Of a stretch of 64,000 bases of DNA, positions 1-11,200 are shown one piece after another. Numbering within the stretch: the first letter of the stretch is position 1; every line of letters begins with the position of its first letter. The position numbers and the translations under genes were made by a program. This DNA comes from Neodontobutis hainanensis (Eukaryota; Chordata; Actinopteri; Gobiiformes; Odontobutidae): assembly GCA_024349245.1 (NCBI GenBank), contig JALDNG010000022.1:20539501-20603500 (forward strand), given 5' to 3'. The notes below the pieces were generated by a model. It was not told the origin of the DNA. It did no database searches and worked only from the letters and a program-made list of their open reading frames with translations.

Positions 1-1305
1 AGCCGACAGAACTAGACGGAGAGACCGTTCAAAGGCCTTTGCAGGTGTGTTGAGCTGATTAGAGCGTGGCCCCAGGGCTCTTCAATATTGAACCTTTTTC
101 ACAATATTCAAATTTTCTCAGATACTGAATATTAGGAATTTTCCTTACTTGTCAGTTTTAATCGTCAAAAATAAAAGAAATAAAATTTGAAATAGATCAG
201 TCTGTGTGTAATAAAAGAATAAAATGTACAAGTTTTGGAATGGAATAAGCCCTGATGGAAGTCGCAGGGGCACGACGCACAGTGTGTGGCTGATTGAACG
301 AGGGATGGGCATTTGTTTCCCAATGACCACATTAGAACATGAGACTGTTGGAGGGCAGGGCCTCGGGGACCTCACTTATGCTCAAAAACACATCTCTTTT
401 CTTTATATTCTTATTGTTTATATTTGTTTTGTTAATCACAAAACTATTTGTGCAATAAACCAGAGAAAACGCTTGCCGAGTCATAAAAAGTACCGTTCGG
501 AGCATGTCGTAGTGGAATTAACTGATCACTGCAGAATGTTGAAAGAAAAGGAAAAATATGCTGCGTTTAATTATCAGTAAATTACTATTAAATGCTTGGT
601 GGGCCCAATTAAACAGCCCAACGGGCGACATGTGGCCCCCAGGCCTTATTTTTCCCACCTCTGTGTTGTAATTTCCTGACTTCAGACAAGGCGGACGTGT
701 CCCCGTCTGCTCCCTGCTTATCAGTGTATGCTTCCCTGTCTCGTCTCGTCTTACAAAATGTTCTCTTATGGACTCTACTGCCCGTTGGACTCCAGAGAAA
801 CGATAAACTGTGCTTCTGTGTCGTGAGTGACAGTCCGAGGAGCTGACTGGACATCTTCAGCACAAACTGTGGACATACAGAAAAGACTAACACCGGGAGT
901 AACGGATCTGAAGGGGTTCCATCCAGAGAAGATAACATCTAGAAACAGACCGGTTAGCTGTACGTGGTATTACGGTCCTGACAGGGATAGGAAACATCAA
1001 GGTTACTCCACGAAATGGATTCACGCCTTGTCCCTCTGAGAAGTCAGGCCGGCAGCTGGTCTTGAGACGTCCCGTTCCCATCAAGGACCAGGCCACTGAT
1101 GTACTGCCCATTCATCGCCCTACAGAGGCCTTGGCCTACTACCCTAACACAGCCCAGACCAACCGTCTGCCATTTTGACATCTGTCTGACCCTGTACGCT
1201 AATGCTACCCCCTCGTCCCTCCCCTCCTCATTGTAAGCCATTGTAAGAAAAAGTCCATCCCGTGACCGCGTGTGCTGTCATCCCCATCCTAACTGCAACT
1301 GTAGT
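1..1305. other. Unassigned DNA left of the Tc1 element
   Basis: I recognise no gene here. Short open frames occur on both strands but show no family motif and no convincing splice structure. Around 615-665 the sequence reads like the GC-rich terminal stretch of a dispersed fish repeat (CCCCCAGGCCTTATTTTT), but I cannot name the family. The stretch at 820-1250 may be an old retroelement fragment; nothing decisive is visible. Confidence 0.4.
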
Positions 1306-1307
1306 TA

Positions 1308-2520
1308 CAGTGGGGATCGAACGTTTGGGCACCCCAGGCAAAAACATTTGTATTAATGTGCGTAAAGACGCCAAGAAAAGATGGAAAAATCTCCAAAAGG
1401 CATCAAATGACAGATTAGACATCCTTATAATAAGTCAAAAAAAACTTTACACTTTCAAAATAACAGAAAACAAAAAAATGGTGTCTGCAGAAGTGTGGGC
1501 CCCTGCAGAGTTAAAACTTTGTACTGCCCTCTTTGTCAAGCTAAGACCTGACATGGATTGTTCTCCATCATCGTCTGGATAGAACAGGTGATGTTTCAAA
1601 GGTTTTAAATGCCCAGGACTCATCTGACCTTTGCCCCAACAATCAGCACCATGGGTTCTTCTGAGCAGCTGTCTAGAAAACTGAAACTGAAAATAGTTGA
1701 CGCTCACAAAGCAGGAGAAGGTTATAAAAAGATGGCAAAGCGTTTTCAGCCATTAATTAAGAAATGTCATCAGGAACAGTGGAAGTTAAAGCAAGATCTG
1801 GAAGACCAAGAAAAATATCAGACAGAACGGCTCTCAGGATTGTGAGAAAAGTCAAAACCCACGTTAAGCATGGGGCTGGAGCCATCATGTTTTGGGGTTG
1901 TATTGCAGCCAGTGGCACAGGGAACGTTTCACGAGTAAAAGGAAAATGGATTCAATAAAATTTCAGTAAATTTTGGATGCTAACTTGATGCCATCTGTGA
2001 AAAAGCTGAAGTTAAAGAGAGGATGGCTTCTACAAATGGATAATGATCCTAAAAACACCTCAAAATCCACGGTGGATTACATCCAGAGGCATAAACTAAA
2101 GGTTTTTCCATGACCTTCACAATCTCCTGACCTCAACAGAATTGAAAATCTATGAATAGACCTTTAAAGAGCAGTGCGTGAAATCTCAAAGAACTGGAAG
2201 ACTTTTGTAAGGAAGAATGGGCAAAGATACCTCAAACAAGAATTGAAAAACTCTTGGCTAGAGCTACAAAAGCGTTTACGAGCTGTGATACTTACCAAAG
2301 AGGGCAGTACAAGGTTTTAACTCTGCAGGTGCCCACACTTCTGCAGACACCCTTTTTTAGTTTTCTGTTATTTTGAAAGTGTAAAGTTTTTTTGACTTAT
2401 TATAAGGATGTCTAATCTGTCATTTGATGCACTTTAGGGATTTTTCCATCTTTTCTTGGCGTCTTTATGCACATTAATACAAATTTTTACTTGGGCTGCC
2501 CAAACTTTTGATCCCCACTG
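1308..2520 (+). mobile_element. Degenerate Tc1/mariner transposon with long inverted repeats
   Basis: The element starts CAGTGGGGATC and ends GATCCCCACTG, and is flanked on both sides by TA (1306-1307 and 2521-2522), the Tc1/mariner target duplication. The inverted repeats are long: about 1308-1535 pairs with about 2296-2520, including the shared stretches near AAAGATGGAAAAATC and GAGGGCAGTAC. Between them, broken plus-strand pieces resemble Tc1 transposase. There is an N-terminal helix-turn-helix-like part from about 1651 (MGSSEQLSRKLKLKIVD) and a catalytic-domain part from about 1870 (GAGAIMFWGCIAASGTG). A later stretch corresponds to the conserved DNDPKH region, where the sequence gives LQMDNDPKNT. 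Stops and shifts break the frame, so no transposase is made. The roughly 225-bp repeats place it in the long-ITR class. It probably survives as a fossil insertion. Confidence 0.9.
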
Positions 2521-2522
2521 TA

Positions 2523-2702
2523 TGTTTGATGTCTGCTATGTTTGTACAAGGCCTTATTTCATTTTCCGGAAGATCTTTGCTCCTGAAGAAATGACTGCAT
2601 TGGTGCAGTTGCACTCTGTGTGTAAATGTAATATGTTGCACTGCGTCTACATTCTGTATAAAACTGTGTATGTGACAAATAAAAAACTCTTGAACTCTTG
2701 AC
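2523..2702 (+). mobile_element. Possible LINE-like 3' tail flanking the Tc1 insertion
   Basis: The stretch ends in GACAAATAAAAAACTCTTGAACTCTTGAC, that is, an AATAAA signal followed by a short direct repeat, as in the 3' ends of some fish non-LTR retrotransposons. No reverse transcriptase is visible. The Tc1 element may have inserted into an older copy of this repeat. The family is not identified. Confidence 0.25.
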
Positions 2703-2968
2703 GTTGGAGCAGGGCACCATGATCCTTAAGAACAGCTGGTCCACACACCGTAAATACAAGTGGACTGGATCGGATTAAAGCTCTGTCGAAAGAGGAGGAG
2801 CTTTCAAACACAATGAAGAAAGACAATTTAAAGAAGGCCTTTTTAAAAAGTTAAACAGAGTTTTCATTAATTCATGTCATTAATTTTAATACAAATGATA
2901 AATAATTAAAACCCCACACATTTATGTAAAAAAACTAAGATGACAGGTAGAGGTTGCAGTTTGATGGA

Positions 2969-3362
2969 GACAGGTGAGCAGACAGGTGAACAGACAGGTG
3001 AGCAGACAGGTGAACAGACAGGTGAACAGACAGGTGAACAGACAGGTGAGCAGACAGGTGAACAGACAGGTGAACAGACAGGTGAGCAGACAGGTGAACA
3101 GACAGGTGAACAGACAGGTGAGCAGACAGGTGAACAGACAGGTGAGCAGACAGGTGAGCAGACAGGTGAGCAGACAGGTGAACAGACAGGTGAGCAGACA
3201 GGTGAACAGACAGGTGAACAGACAGGTGAGCAGACAGGTGAACAGACAGGTGAGCAGACAGGTGAGCAGACAGGTGAACAGACAGGTGAACAGACAGGTG
3301 AGCAGACAGGTGAACAGACAGGTGAGCAGACAGGTGAGCAGACAGGTGAACAGACAGGTGAA
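2969..3362 (+). repeat. 12-bp minisatellite, GACAGGTGARCA, about 33 copies
   Basis: A nearly perfect array of the 12-mer GACAGGTGAACA alternates with GACAGGTGAGCA (A/G at one position). Because 12 is divisible by three and the unit lacks stops in several frames, long open frames appear on both strands (TGEQ, NRQV/SRQV, and CLFT/CLLT repeats). These frames have no promoter, splice context or family similarity, so I read the tract as non-coding. The A/G variants form a patterned order, as expected from unequal exchange or replication slippage. Confidence 0.95.
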
Positions 3363-4385
3363 GAGTGTGCGTTGGCAGAAAATGATCCTCAGTGAGGTTT
3401 GAGACGTGAACAAAGTTAAGGCAGGTCTACTTTACATTTATCTGCAACAAAACAAAAAAATCATTAAAACCACTTCCTGATGTTTGTAGGTGAAGATTCT
3501 CCGTCTCCAGGTTTTAAAACTACAGGAGCCAAAAGTGAACGAACAAATGTAAGATTTAAAGCAGGCTTTCAGGTGAGAAAATGTAGATCCATTGTGATTT
3601 TCACTCAGAGCCACACTGATGAATGAGAATCCTATCCAAGTTTCATAATCGTAGAATTCATACGAGGAAGCTTTCAGACAGATCTGGAGACTCAGCTGCA
3701 GACTTTAATAAAAAACGTTTGTGGAACCTAGATCCTGCAGTCGTAGGCCGATGTGAGGCATGAGATCAGCAGAACAACACCAAGTCCACTTAACACAACA
3801 AAACAGAATAAAGCACAGCGACTTCAAATGAGGCCAGTGTAAACGCATGCCTGCATGCTGCTGAAAAAAACACCACAGAAGAAGAGCACTTTGTTCAGCC
3901 TTGGATCAGACGGATTCGCTTTTGAACCAGTCGCGGAAAAAAGCAAGTTAGTTTGAGTCCAAGACGTGAAAATTTTCAGAAAAAAAACGTAAAAGAGATT
4001 CCTGATTTTAAAATGGTAAAATGTTGTCTTTGTGAGGCTTTGGAGGTGAGTGCAGAGGTCAGCTCTTTATTCCACAGACTTTAGAGTCTTCTTAAAGAGA
4101 AAGCAAGACGAACATTTCCAACAGACCTCAGTGGTCTCCAGGAAACTCAAAGTTCTCGTTTGGGTCAGTTTCAGTGTCGACAGAGTCTGTGGGAAACATT
4201 GCTCTAAGTTATGTTTCTGGTTCTGTCTCTGGGCCGGGGCTTGACTGTGCTTCTGTCAGACTTCAGCATAAAAAACAAAAGTCTCAGTGTGAGACCTGAG
4301 CTGAGGATTCTCCACAGACGTCTTTAGTTCGACCGAGAGCTCTGTCTGTGAGCAACACCATCAGTGTTGATGGGCTGTCTGAGCC
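3363..4385. other. Non-coding stretch, possible distal 3' UTR of the transporter gene
   Basis: No coding potential is recognised. On the minus strand an AATAAA signal (read as TTTATT on plus at 4066-4071) lies about 1.2 kb past the stop codon of the transporter gene. It could be the polyadenylation signal, which would put the 4386-5247 minisatellite in the 3' UTR. This is inference only. Confidence 0.3.
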
Positions 4386-5247
4386 TTCAGACCCGGTCCA
4401 GACCCGGTTCTACAGACCCGGTGTAGTCCCGGTTTAGTCTCAGTCTAGACCCGGTTTAGTCTCAGAACAGACCCGGTCCAGACCCGGTTCTACAGACACG
4501 GTTTAGTCCCGGTCCAGACCCGGTCATTCAGACCCGGTTCTTCAGACCTGGTTCAGTCCCGGTTCTTCAGACCTGGTTCTTCAGTCCCGGTCCAGACCCG
4601 GTCATTCAGACCCGGTTCTTCAGACCTGGTTGAGTCCCGGTTCTTCAGACCCGGTTCAGTTCCGGTTCTTCAGACCCGGTCCAGACCCGGTTCTACAGAC
4701 CCGGTGTAGTCCCGGTTTAGTCTCAGTCTAGACCCGGTTTAGTCTCAGAACAGACCGGTCCAGACCGGTTCTACAGACCGGTGTAGTCGGTTTAGTCTCA
4801 GTCTAGACCGGTTTAGTCTCAGTCTAGACCGGTTTAGTCTCAGTCTAGACCGGTTTAGTCTCAGAACAGACCGGTCCAGACCCGGTTCTTCAGACCCGGT
4901 TCTTCAGACCTGGTTGAGTCCCGGTTCTTCAGACCCGGTTCAGTTCCGGTTCTTCAGACCCGGTCCAGACCCGGTTCTACAGACCCGGTGTAGTCCCAGT
5001 TTAGTCTCAGTCTAGACCCGGTTTAGTCTCAGAACAGACCCGGTCCAGACCCGGTTCTACAGACATGGTTTAGTCCCGGTCCAGACCCGGTCATTCAGAC
5101 CGGGTTCTTCAGACCTGGTTCAGTCCCGGTTCAGTCCCTGTTCTTCAGACCCGGTTCTTCAGACCTGGTTCAGACCCGGTTCTTCAGTCCCTGTTCTTCA
5201 GACCCGGTTCTTCAGACCCGGTTCAGTCCCGGTCCAGACCCGGTTCT
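4386..5247. repeat. CCGGT-rich minisatellite directly after the transporter stop codon
   Basis: Irregular tandem repeats are built from blocks such as CAGACCCGGTC, CAGACCCGGTTCTT, TTCAGTCCCGG and CGGTTTAGTCTCAGTCTAGAC. Spacings of 11 and 14 bp are common. A longer block with a TTTAGTCTCAG segment is repeated at about 4400-4500, 4690-4870 and 4980-5040. Between about 4750 and 4870 a variant subarray loses the CC of CCCGG. The array abuts the minus-strand stop codon at 5248-5250, so it probably lies in that gene's 3' UTR. Confidence 0.85.
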
Positions 5248-8200
5248 TCAGACCTGGCAGATGTTGTAGTAGACGGTGTGCCTCTCGCTCACTGAGTCGA
5301 ACATACAGCTGTGTTTGTGAGAGTGCAGCTCCGTCATCGGGACGCTGACGCTGTGGGAGTTACTGTGAGGCGTCTGCGTCCCGTACGATGGAACGCCCTG
5401 GACACAGACCAAAAGGACACTTAATCAACTCCAACAACGTCACAGTTTCAGAGAAAAGCTTTTGTTATAATCACATCTGTAACTGGTTTTTGTTATTTAC
5501 TGACTTTCAGAGATGGTCACGGTCGTAGAGTGGTTGACTTACCTTTCCCGTTTCACCGAGAGGGAAGTCTTTCCGACAGAGGTGAGCGATGATCCCAGCA
5601 GCGAGAGCGTCACCGAGAACGTTTATCATCGTCCGAAACCTGTCACTGCAGGAACAGGACCGTCAGCTCCACACTTTCAACTGTTTGGAATGAAACTGAA
5701 AAGGATGACAGGTATAATGACACTCACAGGATCCAGTCGATGGCCACGATGAGTGTGATGTCATCAGGAGGAAGACCCACAGACGTCAGGACGATGACCA
5801 TCGTGACGAGTCCAGCCTGAGGGATCCCTGCTGCTCCGATACTCGCCGCTGTGGCCGTGATACTGGGAGACATTTAGGTCAGAGTCACAGAAGACTTTGG
5901 CACAAGGTTTGAAATTGAGGTTAGTATTGAACAGCTGTGTAAAACTACAAAAGGGAAATACATTTATTTATTTTGCTGCTGCTGTACATTTGATAGATTT
6001 GATTGTATAAGTGACCTCAAAAGAAAGAGTAAATGATTCGAAGAGCGGACTGGGTTTTTACCTGATGGTGACTAACTGCCCGAAGTCTAGCTCGTACTCG
6101 TTGACCTGAGCGATGAAAATGGCCGCCACAGCCTCGTACAGAGCGGTGCCGTCCATGTTGATGGTGGCTCCGACCGGCAGGACGAAGCGGGCGATCTGTC
6201 GGTCCACGTGACAGTTCTCCAGCAGACACTTCATGGTGATGGGCAGCGTCGCAGAGCTGAGGACAGAGCAACAGGAACTGACTCAGAGACTATATATGAC
6301 CTTGGACAAAGGGACTAGTTTAAATCCAACCATACAGATTTTTAAATAAACGTATTCCAAACATTTTTTTAATAAAAGTACCACGTTAATGAAAGAAGGA
6401 AAGTGAGTTTCAGGTTTATTTAAATTAAGTTTCTGTGAGATATAAAGAAATTCAAACCAAACTTTTACTTGAGCTAAAGCTAAGCCTCTGTCAAAGTGTT
6501 ACCAGGAAGACATTTAGAAACAAAATGGTTTTCTGTGTGAGACGGATGTATTAGAGTTTGGTTGAGTTTCTCCTGAAGAGGCTCGTGTGAAGCAGTTTGA
6601 AACTTAAATGTGCTGCGAACAGAGGAAGTCTTGTACGTAGCTGTGGGCAGGGATTTGAGAGGCTGCACTCTGAAGCTGCTCTTGTTCTGGTCATAAACCG
6701 ATTAAAGAGAGAATGAGAAGGGCTTTATCCCAAAAGAAAAGCCAGTGTTTAACGTCAGCAGCGGTTGGTTTCAGACAGAGAAGGCTCTTTGTCTCCGTCT
6801 CCTCTGGAGCAGGACAGAGACCAGCACAAGAGTGTTCTTCTTCTACAGTTTCTGCAGCAGCTCCTTATCACTCCAGGGTTTCTGAACTGTTTCTGCAGCA
6901 GACGTCTCTCTCTGGACACAACTCAGAGAAAACACAAGCCTCTTCAGGAGAAACTCAAACTCGAGCCAGAGTCAGGGGCTGGTCCTCCCCAGGCTTTAGA
7001 CCTGAACGTGAGCCTTAATGTGGCTTTAATTAAACCTCTCCCAGCGCCGTCTGAAACGGTCAGAGGACAGTTCTGACCTGGAGGACGTGGCCAGAGCGAT
7101 GACCATGGCCTGCAGCAGTCCTCGGATGTACTTAAAGGGGTTTTTCCGAGTCAGGATGAAGTAGAAGAGAGGCAGCAGGACCAGGCCGTGAATGAAGAGA
7201 CCGGCCAGGACCGTGATCCCGTACCAGCCCAGCTTCTTCCCCAACGTACTGGGGTCCGCCATGTCCAGGATCTTCCCCGCCACCAGGAACACGATCCCGA
7301 ACGGGAAGTACCTAAACCAGGTTAGACCAGAGAGAGACCGGGTTAGACCTGAGACAGGCCTGAGAGAGACCCGAGAGAGACCAGAGAGAGACCGGGTTAG
7401 ACCTGAGACAGGCCTGAGAGAGACCAGAGAGAGACCGGGTTAGACCTGAGACAGGCCTGAGAGAGACCCGAGAGAGACCCGAGAGAGACCCGAGAGAGAC
7501 CCGAGAGAGACCAGAGAGAGACCCGAGAGAGACCCGAGAGAGACCTGAGAGAGACCAGAGAGAGACCAGAGAGAGACCAGAGAGAGACCTGAGAGAGACC
7601 AGAGAGAGACCCGAGAGAGACCCGAGAGAGACCCGAGAGACCTGAGAGAGACCTGAGAGAGACCTGAGAGAGACCAGAGAGAGACCAGAGAGAGACCCGA
7701 GAGAGACCCGAGAGAGACCCGAGAGAGACCTGAGAGAGACCAGAGAGAGACCAGAGAGAGACCCGAGAGAGAACCGAGAGAGACCCGAGAGAGACCAGAG
7801 AGAGACCAGAGAGAGACCCGAGAGACCTGAGATAGACCAGAGAGAGACCCGAGAGAGACCGGGTTAGACCTGAGACAGGCCTGAGAGAGACCAGAGAGAG
7901 ACCGGGTTAGACCTGAGACAGGCCTGAGAGAGACCCGAGAGAGACCCGAGAGAGACCCGAGAGAGACCCGAGAGAGACCCGAGAGAGACCAGAGAGAGAC
8001 CAGAGAGAGACCCGAGAGAGACCAGAGAGAGACCCGAGAGAGACCCGAGAGAGACCCGAGAGAGACCAGAGAGAGACCAGAGAGAGACCAGAGAGAGACC
8101 GGGTTAGACCTGAGACAGGCCTGAGAGAGACCCGAGAGAGACCAGAGAGAGACCCGAGAGAGACCAGAGAGAGACCAGAGAGAGACCAGAGAGAGACCCG

Positions 8201-11200
8201 AGAGAGACCTGAGAGAGACCAGAGAGAGACCTGAGATAGACCAGAGAGAGACCCGAGAGAGACCCGAGAGAGACCCGAGAGAGACCCGAGAGACCTGAGA
8301 GAGACCGGGTTAGACCTGAGACAGGCCTGAGAGAGACCCGAGAGAGACCCGAGAGAGACCAGAGAGAGACCCGAGAGAGACCCGAGAGAGACCAGAGAGA
8401 GACCAGAGAGAGACCCGAGAGAGACCTGAGAGAGACCAGAGAGAGACCAGAGAGAGACCAGAGAGAGACCCGAGAGAGACCCGAGAGAGACCCGAGAGAG
8501 ACCTGAGAGAGACCGGGTTAGACCTGAGACAGGCCTGAGAGAGACCCGAGAGAGACCCGAGAGAGACCAGAGAGAGACCAGAGAGAGACCAGAGAGAGAC
8601 CCGAGAGAGACCCGAGAGAGACCAGAGAGAGACCGGGTTAGACCTGAGACAGGCCTGAGAGAGACCAGAGAGAGACCCGAGAGAGACCAGAGAGAGACCA
8701 GAGAGAGACCAGAGAGAGACCCGAGAGAGACCTGAGAGAGACCAGAGAGAGACCCGAGAGAGACCCGAGAGAGACCCGAGAGACCTGAGAGAGACCGGGT
8801 TAGACCTGAGACAGGCCTGAGAGAGACCCGAGAGAGACCCGAGAGAGACCCGAGAGAGACCCGAGAGAGACCAGAGAGAGACCAGAGAGAGACCAGAGAG
8901 AGTCCAGACAGAGTCCAGAGAGAGACCAGAGAGAGACCAGAGAGAGTCCAGACAGAGTCCAGAGAGAGACCAGAGAGAGACCTGAGAGAGACCAGAGAGA
9001 GTCCAGACAGAGTCCAGAGAGAGACCAGAGAGAGACCTGAGACAGGCCTGAGAGAGACCAGAGAGAGACCAGAGACAGACCAGAGAGAGACCAGAGAGAG
9101 ACCTGAGAGAGACCTGAGAGAGACCAGAGAGAGTCCAGACAGAGTCCAGACAGAGTCCAGAGAGAGACCTGAGACAGGCCTGAGAGAGACCAGAGAGAGA
9201 CCGGGTTAGACCTGAGACAGGCCTGAGAGAGACCCGAGAGAGACCCGAGAGAGACCCGAGAGAGACCAGCGAGAGACCGGGTTAGACCTGAGACAGGCCT
9301 GAGAGAGACCAGAGAGAGACCCGAGAGAGACCAGAGAGAGACCAGAGAGAGACCAGAGAGAGTCCAGACAGAGTCCAGACAGAGTCCAGAGAGAGACCAG
9401 AGAGAGACCGGGTTAGACCTGAGACAGGCCTGAGAGAGACCCGAGAGAGACCCGAGAGAGAGACCCGAGAGAGACCCGAGAGAGACCAGCGAGAGACCGG
9501 GTTAGACCTGAGACAGGCCTGAGAGAGACCAGAGAGAGACCCGAGAGAGACCAGAGAGAGACCAGAGAGAGACCCGAGAGAGACCAGAGAGAGACCAGAG
9601 AGAGACCGGGTTAGACCTGAGACAGGCCTGAGAGAGACCAGAGAGAGACCAGAGAGAGTCCAGACAGAGTCCAGAGAGAGACCAGAGAGAGACCAGAGAG
9701 AGACCAGAGAGAGACCGGGTTAGACCTGAGACAGGCCTGAGAGAGACAAGAGAGAGACCCGAGAGAGACCAGAGAGAGACCAGAGAGAGTCCAGACAGAG
9801 TCCAGAGAGAGACCAGAGAGAGACCTGAGAGAGACCAGAGAGAGACCCGAGAGAGACCAGAGAGAGACCAGAGAGAGACCGGGTTAGACCTGAGACAGGC
9901 CTGAGAGAGACCAGAGAGAGACCCGAGAGAGACCAGAGAGAGACCAGAGAGAGACCCGAGAGAGACCCGAGAGAGACCAGCGAGAGACCCGAGAGAGACC
10001 AGAGAGAGACCGGGTTAGACCTGAGACAGGCCTGAGAGAGACCCGAGAGAGACCAGAGAGAGACCGGGTTAGACCTGAGACAGGCCTGAGAGAGACCCGA
10101 GAGAGACCCAAGAGAGACCAGAGAGAGACCCGAGAGAGACCAGAGAGAGACCAGAGAGAGACCCGAGAGAGACCTGAGAGACCTGAGAGACCTGAGAGAG
10201 ACCAGAGAGAGACCCGAGAGAGACCAGAGAGAGACCGGGTTAGACCTGAGACAGGCCTGAGAGAGACCCGAGAGAGACCCGAGAGAGACCCGAGAGAGAC
10301 CAGAGAGAGACCAGAGAGAGACCAGAGAGAGACCAGAGAGAGACCCGAGAGAGACCAGAGAGAGACCAGAGAGAGACCCGAGAGAGACCGAGAGAGACCA
10401 GAGAGAGACCAGAGAGAGACCAGAGAGAGACCCGAGAGAGACCAGAGAGAGACCAGAGAGAGACCAGAGAGAGACCCGAGAGAGACCCGAGAGAGACCCG
10501 AGAGAGACCCGAGAGACCTGAGAGAGACCGGGTTAGACCTGAGACAGGCCTGAGAGAGACCCGAGAGAGACCCGAGAGAGACCAGAGAGAGACCAGAGAG
10601 AGACCAGAGAGAGACCAGAGAGAGACCGAGACAGGCCTGAGAGAGACCAGAGAGAGACCCGAGAGAGACCAGAGAGAGACCAGAGAGAGACCAGAGAGAG
10701 ACCCGAGAGAGACCCGAGAGAGACCTGAGAGAGACCAGAGAGAGACCCGAGAGAGACCCGAGAGAGACCCGAGAGACCTGAGAGAGACCGGGTTAGACCT
10801 GAGACAGGCCTGAGAGAGACCCGAGAGAGACCCGAGAGAGACCCGAGAGACCTGAGAGAGACCAGAGAGAGACCCGAGAGAGACCAGAGAGAGACCAGAG
10901 AGAGACCAGAGAGAGTCCAGACAGAGTCCAGAGAGAGACCAGAGAGAGACCAGAGAGAGTCCAGACAGAGTCCAGAGAGAGACCAGAGAGAGACCTGAGA
11001 GAGACCAGAGAGAGTCCAGACAGAGTCCAGAGAGAGACCAGAGAGAGACCAGAGAGAGACCAGAGAGAGACCAGAGAGAGACCAGAGAGAGACCAGAGAG
11101 AGACCGGGTTAGACCTGAGACAGGCCTGAGAGAGACCCGAGAGAGACCCGAGAGAGACCAGCGAGAGACCGGGTTAGACCTGAGACAGGCCTGAGAGAGA

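Noticed and set aside
820..1250. A possible coding or retroelement fragment
   Set aside because: Short frames on both strands without recognisable motifs; not enough to name a family.
2922..3413. Long frames on both strands with TGEQ or CLFT repeats
   Set aside because: By-products of the 12-bp minisatellite. TGEQ only superficially resembles the TGEK linker of C2H2 fingers; there are no Cys/His pairs.
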